From Synchiropus splendidus (lineage: Eukaryota > Chordata > Actinopteri > Syngnathiformes > Callionymidae), in contig NC_071338.1 in NCBI RefSeq assembly GCF_027744825.2, positions 22,444,001-22,508,000 on the forward strand: a DNA stretch of 64,000 nt. The letters run 5' to 3'. Under the pieces are notes generated by a model. It searched no databases and was not told where the DNA came from. It worked only from the letters and a program-made list of their open reading frames with translations. Positions 58,189 to 64,000 of this stretch are shown here, piece by piece. The translations under genes were made by a program, and so were the position numbers. Each line of letters starts with the position of its first letter. Within the stretch, counting starts at the first letter, position 1.

Positions 58189-59662
58189 CAGTGTGTCTGT
58201 GAGGACTAACTAAGTGACAGCATGTAAACTGAAAACCTCATGGCTTCAATTTTGGACACCACCTAATCACATGCTCACACTGATAAATTATGCATTTTTC
58301 ATTTTGTCCTCTCACTCTGAAACAAACCTCTGTTTTCATGTCAACAAAAGGCAAACATTCTTTGAAATTGAAGCATTGTTTAGTGAATATAAACAAGACA
58401 CAGTTTTGTCTATTCAAAGTGTGAATGTGTTTTGTTAAATTTGATAAACTACTGAGTACATGTATCAATTTTACTGTAATTATTGAAAACAAGACAAGCT
58501 TGCTTACGTTTGAAAGCTTTATTTTCTGTGTTTAATAAACACAGAATCATCTCAGCTTTATTACAAGAAAACCACAATGCTGAGATCAATTCATGATAAC
58601 GAAAGCACTGTATTGAACTTCACGTAAACCTTACATCTTGACACTGTAGAAGGCTAAACTGATCTAAATTCATAATTTTAAGGTGATGTGTCATTTATCA
58701 GTCTTTCTGTAAAATGAATTTTTTTTTTCAGAGAACACAGTCCCTTGTTTCCCAAGTCCACGGCTGTACATCTGATGGACAGCAAGGGAAGAACTTGTGT
58801 TCCTGAAGTTTTCCTATATGAGACGCAGTTGCATCTTAGCTGAGGGGCAGATGGGAACTTTACATTGTGTCTCTGTTGATCCTTCTACTGCGAGGATTTC
58901 ATGTCCTGTTGAAAAAAAAAAGCACCTTGCAAAGCTTTTGTATCCACAATACAACACCTGGAAAAAGAAAGCGCTCATTAATCTCTGCAGCCGCTGGAAA
59001 GCTGCGGTTTTAAGCGCAAACCACATGTGAGGCTGCGAAGCGCCTGCCTGGCAGAGCCTTTTGTTTTTGAAAAACCCTGGGTTATTTTCAGGTCAAAGTG
59101 GATGAGTGATTCTAATTGAGTTTTAAATGGTTCACTTAAACGTGTCACATTTAAGGCCTTAATAGTCGACGATGTAACAGCCGAGTCTCTGATGTCTTAA
59201 TCCCTGAGGGTTTGGTCTCTATGTTGCGGTCGGTTAAGAGAAGAATAGTGAATGATGATGCAGTTTTAGTTCTCACTCAACATGGAGCGAATCTTAACAC
59301 ATTTAACTGGCTGGCAATCACTGCCTACTTTCTTGAAAATTCCCACTGTTGTGAGTCAGAGTCCTCGTGGTGCTTTGATGTGAAGAGGGAAAAAGTGAAG
59401 TGATTCAATTCCAATTTTTGCCAGCTTTGATTCTGTTATCTCTTTGTTCCCATCATCTGGGAATGGTGGGCGAATCACTGCTGTATTCAGCTGGTGAATG
59501 AAAATGATGGACAATTTTACTGTGACTCAACAATATAGGCTAGTTACTTTAGAAATGTAATCGAACTAGATTACTCTTTGAAAAAGTAGTTACAATACAT
59601 CTGTGGTTACATCATTTCAAAAGTAACTAATAAATCACAGTTGTAATGGTAACGCACTGCAG

Positions 59663-59889
59663 ACTAGTGATGGGTACATCAGGTCCCATGACGTAGTATT
59701 GAAGGGTTGATGAGGTTTCATGAAACAGTGTCCTGATTTTGAGAGACCACCAGGTGGTGCTGTCTCCTGTGAAATGTTTGGACTTGGATTTCTAAACCAA
59801 GACCGCCATCTAGTAGCTTCAGGAACTTGAGACACTGTTTCATCAACCCTGCAGTACTGTTTCATGATACCTTATCTACCCATCACTAC
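59663..59889. mobile_element. palindromic MITE, near-complete copy
   Basis: CTAGTGATGGGTACATCAGG start and GATACCTTATCTACCCATCA CTAC end form the terminal inverted repeat. Inside are GACCACCAGGTGGTGC (59745-59760) and GACCGCCATCTAGTAGC (59801-59817). Length 227. Confidence 0.85.
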
Positions 59890-60005
59890 TGTACTACCAC
59901 GAATGATGAGGCTACATGAAACAGTGTCTTCATTTCCAGAGCTCAGTAGGTGGTGCAGTCAGTTTAAAAATGATGTAAGGTTTCAGTGAAATGGTTTTTC
60001 AAACA
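59888..60005 (+). mobile_element. palindromic MITE, left half
   Basis: Directly abuts the previous copy: GATGAGGCTACATGAAACAG, GCTCAGTAGGTGGTGC and GATGTAAGGTTTCAGTGAAA. This is a truncated head-on neighbour. Confidence 0.65.
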
Positions 60006-62198
60006 TAAAGGTTTTACAGTGTGTCTCGTAGTGTCACATATTTGTGACATGTTTTCTACTAAGGTTTTCTTTCTGTACACTGGAGTCATTTTGTTGATTC
60101 ATGATTCATTCTTATGTTGGTGTGTGGAGTTTAGCTGTTCGTGTCAATGGATGGTCATCAGACCAAGAAACTCATTTTGATGCACATAATATTGTACTGC
60201 AATATCCGATTCCCCCCCTCAAAAACGATGGCTCTTATGACATTGTATACCAAGATACCTGCCAATACGCACCCTTATTAGTTATTAAAAGCAATAAGAC
60301 AATTTCAGTTGCGAGCCATAGCTGGCACTGGTATAGCTGGCAATAATGATATTGTATTCTGATTTAGCTAAGCTTCCCTTTCGAAAAATACCACCTACAG
60401 ACTCTAAAAAGTATTTGACTTGGTGGCTGGGCTCTACAGTGACACCTGCTGGGTGTGGTCACCAGAGTGACATCACATCTTTTTTTCTGTTCTTGAACTC
60501 TGTCGGAGGGCATGAGCAGAACACACACGCTCAAACAGATATATCACCCTCCTTAAAGAGGGGGAAGCCGACGCGAGCCGGCCGTCTCTCCGCACTAACA
60601 GCCACTATTTATATTAGCAGCTGTGGTAACTGTACATTCCTGATAGGTGAACCGTTCTTGGCCGGAGCACGCGAATATTTCAAAGCTTAACAAAAGAAAA
60701 AGCTATCAATGTCCAGTCAACAGAACACTTGGCACACTGAGGTACACTGCGATTTTCAAACAAAGATTTATTTATGTGTCTGAGCTCAGTGTCCGCTGGT
60801 GTACCTTTCAAAATGGTTTTCGCCGCGGTGCCCCCAAATATGAAACCAATTACGAACCCGGGTTGGCACGGCAAGTATCCCCTTTAAGTGTTTCATCACA
60901 TCACACAAGCTGGGTTGATACATAAGAAATGGCTTTATTTGCCTGAGTGTCGGCTGATGTAATATTTTCACTGAGAAACGTTCGATTCATCATCTGACTC
61001 TCATCTCCAGACTCGCTGGTCTCAGCTTTTCAACAGTGATGAATGGACACACGGGCCATTTCACGGATGAATTATAAGCAAGGAACAACTGCACCACATT
61101 TCACCTGTTCCCGACACACACGCAAACACACACCGACACTTTTCCCCGAAAGAGCAGTAGGATTTGCAGGAACATTCTCATCATATCTGCTCATTATGGT
61201 CATTTAGAATCTTGAACTAACCATCCAATTTTCGAACAGAGGGAGGGAGCGAAAGCTTAATTCCTCCTGTTGATCATAAACAGGTGTGCGAGTTGTTTTT
61301 CACTCAACAAGCACAACGGATATAAAACATTGTTAGGAAAATATGGCACTTGTGAGGGAAACCTCATGTTAGCTTAGATTGTGTAGACAAAATGTTTCGA
61401 CGTGCACAAGGAGATTTTTTTCTTCACTGTACTCTCACTACCGCTACGACTCAAATGAGCTGATCAAAACCAACAGAGACATAACTGCTAGAGGTTTCTT
61501 CAGGGGGGCGAACTTGTTTCATTTCCATGTGGACTTTTTATGTCCTGGCATGTGTGGGTTTCCTCTCACAATCTGATAGAAAACAAAGGTATCTCTGTGA
61601 CTCTGAGTTGCGTGAACAATAGTGTGCTTGAGTGTCGGTCCATATGTGTCTCAGAATGAAGTGAAGAATCTGGACTTGGCTGCCGGCCCGCCTCCAGACC
61701 CACCTGAGAATCAGCATCCTCTCATTTTATTGTAAAGGGTTTTTCCTTACTTAATAAAATAAAAATAATAAATTAAAATTATTTTATTTATATGAATTAG
61801 TTAATTGTGTTTATTTATTTTCATGTTACATTCCTCAGTTGCATGGGTGGTGATGGCTCGAACAGTTTGGATAAAAATTCTGTATTTCAGTACCAATTCC
61901 TCTATCAAGTAATAACTATGTTATTACACATTTAAATGCCAACCTTCTGTCTTACCTTTCTTTTTCCTTGTATTATTGTGTCATTAAAAACATTGACGTC
62001 TGAATAACCAATGACAGAACTCATCACTCTGTTGCATTTTAATGCATTGTCAGCGGAAATACGGTATAAAAGGAAACATCGCTGGAAATGGCTTTTTGCA
62101 TTACCATACAAATTGTCAGGCAGTTTAATCAATAAAGACTGTATCACAAGCTTTATACTGTCATGTTCCACACTGTTCCTTCAACATTTTACTTTCAA
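60006..62198. other. intergenic, no gene recognised
   Basis: No exon is supported. A GC-richer segment at 60.54-60.90 kb carries several overlapping open frames without any known domain. Confidence 0.35.
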
Positions 62199-62707
62199 CT
62201 ACCGTAATCGCCACTACTTTTTTTTACTACTTGCGTTCTGAACCAAGCAGCTTATAGAATGATGTGACTAATATTTCGCAGGCTAAAGAGCGTCATGCTG
62301 CCAAAATATTGAGCCTTGTCGCAAGTTTGATTTACCTTAAAACGCTCAAAGTGCTGCGTTTTCACCCGGGTGTCCGCCAACAGAGCTGATCTCCTGGAGG
62401 ACTGGAGACGAGAAGCAGCAGCTGAGACCGGCTGTGGTGTCGGAGCTTCGCACACATGGGTGAAAACAGTGCATGCTGAGCGATTCAATGTAAATATTTA
62501 ATATTTAAATAAGTCCATGAGTCAAGTTCAGAACATTGCCGAGTTTGTTTCATGAGCAATTCTCGATGCTGGACCCCGTTTAAAAGTGATCCTTATAGAC
62601 CAGTGAGGCTTTTGTATGAACAAGATCTATTTTCATCCTTAAATTTAGTGGATGCAGCGAATATTCCAGTGCGCTCTAAAGTCTATAGTCTCTCTAAATA
62701 TGGTAAT
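62199..62707. mobile_element. non-autonomous DNA transposon, TACCGTAAT family, copy 2
   Basis: Begins TACCGTAATCGCC and ends AATATGGTAATT. It is the reverse orientation of the map2k4-intron copy: CAGGCTAAAGAGCGTCATGC and AATATTGAGCC, then CGTTTTAAAAGTGATCC-like sequence and AACAAGATCTATTTTC. Non-coding. Confidence 0.65.
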
Positions 62708-63780
62708 TATATCTCTTCTCAGATCACCTCCTCCTGGAGAACCTGCATAGGGTTGTGGACAGATGGAGACCAGAGGCCTGGACAAATGAGGGCTTCTTTG
62801 TTGCTTCTTCCAAGTAGCGCTGGGATCGGGTTTACTAAGCAGGCTTGGGCAGCGACACTCCAGAGTGTCTGTTGAGAGTCCAGGATGGATGTCGTACTTG
62901 TGTGGAAAAGGTCTTAACGGAATGTTATTCCTGCAGCTTCATGTGGTTTCAAATGCGCCAGTCAAGATCAATGGTTCCCTCATCCCAAAATACAATGTTT
63001 CCGTGTAGCTGATCTATCAATCCATGTGCCTCCTTTGAACCAGCAGGGCTGACCGGACATTTTCCAGAACAAATGTGGGATCATAAAAAACGAAAAATGT
63101 TGGCTTCTATCTTAAGCAAAACAGTGTAAGTATTTTCATTGACCTTTAAATCAGACGGAGGTTAACGTCTCGACCCCTGTCGCAGAAATTCTTTTTTATG
63201 TTAGTCCAGACTTTTGCTGATACACAATGGGTATTATTTTCTTTCTCCTGTCAGGAAGGACATTTAAACCAGTGCTTGAATGTGAGGAGATTCCACTTCA
63301 TGTTCTTCTGCCTTCTCAATTACGCTCACTCCCGCGCCGCCCATGACATCATGGAAACTCTGTGAAGGCCTTGGGGTGCACAGGGAATGCTGCATTGCTC
63401 TGTCTATTCTGAGCGTCCGCAGGGATACATCGGTCTAAAAATACATATTCAGATCACATGGCTGCTCTGATTCTGACACCTTCAGCCAGCCATTTCTTCT
63501 GGTAATTAATTTAAAAAAATGAAAATAATGAGTATGGAAATTAGTGTATGGAACATTTTCCTCCTGAATTTAACTTTTGAGGTTGGAGGCCATGAGCTCA
63601 AAAGGATCATATCAGATAAGAGATGGAAGAAAGTATATAACTGACATTCCCAAAACATTACTGTAAGTCTTACAATCTTGTATCATGAAAACCCATCTGC
63701 CTTATTTTTTTTCAAATAAGAAAAAAATAATTATCTAAAGGTCGAATTTTAAAAAGTCCGTTTTTGGGCTAAAATTTTGA
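62708..63780. other. intergenic or intron of a gene ending at the right edge
   Basis: AT-rich and without recognised features. If the terminal-exon candidate at 63.81 kb is real, this is its upstream intron. Confidence 0.3.
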
Positions 63781-63810
63781 ACAGATTTCTACTGTTGTAT
63801 TGTTGTTTTC

Positions 63811-63996
63811 GAGAGCACCTACGCCAAGATCAACGAGTGGGTTGAGACCAAGACTTCAGCCAAACTGAATCCAGAAGCACAAGTCATACGGCTCAGGACT
63901 CCAGTTACGGAAGGTGGTCTCGTGTGCAACTCTGAGTTTGTGCGGAATTTACTGATTAAGAAGTTCCAGTATGCTGATAATAGAAGCTACAACTAA
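63811..63996 (+). CDS. possible terminal exon of an unidentified gene
   Basis: An open frame of 61 residues, starting ESTYAKINEWVETKTSAKL and ending FQYADNRSYN with TAA four bases before the window ends. Codons are GC-rich at third positions compared with the AT-rich DNA just upstream, which suggests coding. The nearest acceptor candidates are TTGTTTTCGAG at 63811-63813 and TTGAACAG near 63784. I do not recognise the protein. A short serpin-like feel of INEWVETKT is not borne out by the rest. Confidence 0.35.
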   Translation, partial: ESTYAKINEWVETKTSAKLNPEAQVIRLRTPVTEGGLVCNSEFVRNLLIKKFQYADNRSYN

Positions 63997-64000
63997 ATTA

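Noticed and set aside
63811..63996. Serpin identity for the terminal frame
   Set aside because: INEWVETKT resembles a serpin helix F start, but the following residues do not continue as a serpin.

Overview
The window is nuclear DNA from a ray-finned (teleost) fish. It has spliced protein genes with GT-AG introns, orthologues of vertebrate map2k4 and myocd, short AT-rich introns, and many small inverted-repeat DNA transposons and decayed LINE tails of the kinds that fill fish genomes. There are no prokaryotic operons, rRNA genes, tRNA genes or CRISPR arrays.

Layout. (1) 1.0-4.25 kb, minus strand: a small gene of about eight short exons for a basic/coiled-coil protein I do not recognise. (2) 4.25-4.56 kb: a divergent promoter with a CRE-like site and a possible first exon reading right. 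(3) 6.04-6.65 kb, plus strand: an arylamine N-acetyltransferase (NAT) reading frame that keeps its Cys-His-Asp triad but has lost a C-terminal block by an internal deletion that also shifts frame. (4) 7.40-18.14 kb, plus strand: a complete map2k4 (MKK4) gene of 11 coding exons, about 396 residues. (5) 22.3-35.5 kb, minus strand: myocd (myocardin), nine coding exons recognised from one RPEL exon to the C-terminal activation domain. The first coding exon was not found. map2k4 and myocd lie tail to tail. (6) 35.5-63.8 kb: about 28 kb with no convincing gene, holding repeats and one possible heart-type regulatory cluster. (7) The last 190 bases hold a possible terminal exon of an unidentified plus-strand gene.

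Map2k4 is a dual-specificity kinase of the JNK/p38 cascade. Myocardin is the SRF coactivator of smooth-muscle and heart genes. They are neighbours in human too, so the block is ancient synteny, but here myocd points the other way.

The most interesting unexplained structure is a nearly palindromic ~200-260 bp miniature transposon present in about a dozen copies, six of them between 56.4 and 60.0 kb. Well-preserved copies carry two opposed CTCF-like core motifs, so the family may be seeding paired architectural sites around myocd. Other points of note are an apparent loss, in a compatible splice phase, of later RPEL exons of myocd, the broken NAT, and several inverted transposon pairs. All splice sites and domain calls are read by eye and have not been tested by search or RNA evidence.
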